A stretch of 64,000 bases of DNA from JAJFUE01 sp041687335 (GTDB lineage Bacteria > Sumerlaeota > Sumerlaeia > MVZB01), in the NCBI GenBank assembly GCA_041687335.1, contig JAWLCE010000004.1:104607-168606 (forward strand), given 5' to 3'. The translations under genes were made by a program, and so were the position numbers. Position 1 is the stretch's first letter; each line of letters opens with the position of its first letter. Below the pieces are notes generated by a model. The model was not told where the DNA came from. It searched no databases and was given only the letters and a program-made list of their open reading frames with translations. Positions 63,950 to 64,000 of the stretch are shown here, in pieces.

Positions 63950-64000
63950 AAATAAAAAAAAGGTGCCACGCGGATCCGAGAGAAATCTCGGCCGCAGGGC

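Overview
The window is a high-GC, gene-dense stretch of a bacterial chromosome. The organism looks Gram-negative: there is an MlaE-type envelope lipid permease, a lipoprotein, a PilT ATPase and secreted enzymes with signal peptides. It is probably motile (flagellin, FlaG) and at least partly anaerobic (a complete NAD(P)-linked NiFe hydrogenase operon). The dispersed GC-hairpin repeats, a TIGR03790-type protein, beta-helix secreted proteins and a very large TPR/Ser-Thr kinase fit an uncultured lineage near Planctomycetota, other PVC phyla or Sumerlaeota. That placement is an impression only; no rRNA or other taxonomic anchor is present. I saw no tRNA, rRNA, CRISPR array, prophage or insertion sequence.

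Layout. 1-2.6 kb: the end of a cysteine desulfurase gene, flagellin with a CsrA-like leader hairpin, and flaG. 2.7-6 kb (minus): rpsO-pnp with a strong promoter, a long leader hairpin and a good terminator. 6-12.2 kb: nadE, pgeF, alaS and a CBS protein. 12.3-14 kb: a pilin-like membrane protein and a glycosyltransferase. 13.9-20.2 kb: a LysR regulator facing a PEPCK-like P-loop gene across two dyad LysR boxes, then a kinase-like gene, a Sua5-type tRNA t6A enzyme and an MFS transporter. 20.2-23 kb: a GT39-like membrane protein and a sugar nucleotidyltransferase.

23.4-30.8 kb is the highlight: hoxE, a hoxF-gltD fusion, hoxU, hoxY, hoxH and a maturation protease fused in frame to a HypA-like domain. 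The added GltD module gives the diaphorase a second flavin/NAD(P) site, suggesting a hydrogenase that links H2 to both NAD(H) and NADP(H), perhaps by bifurcation. 30.8-37 kb: a 1.6k-residue protein with an exported beta-propeller, a TM helix, TPRs and a C-terminal Ser/Thr kinase, divergent from a glycosyltransferase. 37-44.3 kb: an Asp-run PepSY-like secreted protein with an OmpR/HK pair, an alginate-lyase-like enzyme and two paralogous beta-helix proteins ending in RHWSLY.

44.6-50.2 kb: rpmF, plsX, ndk, a GT2 enzyme, a PP2C phosphatase, a TIGR03790 protein and a thioesterase. 50.6-55.8 kb: a glycosyltransferase, a beta-CASP nuclease-like protein, a tandem universal stress protein and an antiporter fused to an EIIA-Ntr domain. 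56.1-61.6 kb (minus): mlaE, a lipoprotein, hflX, and a PhnD-like binding protein overlapping a histidine kinase. 61.7-63.9 kb: a DUF58 protein and pilT. Three families of hairpin repeats sit in the gene gaps.
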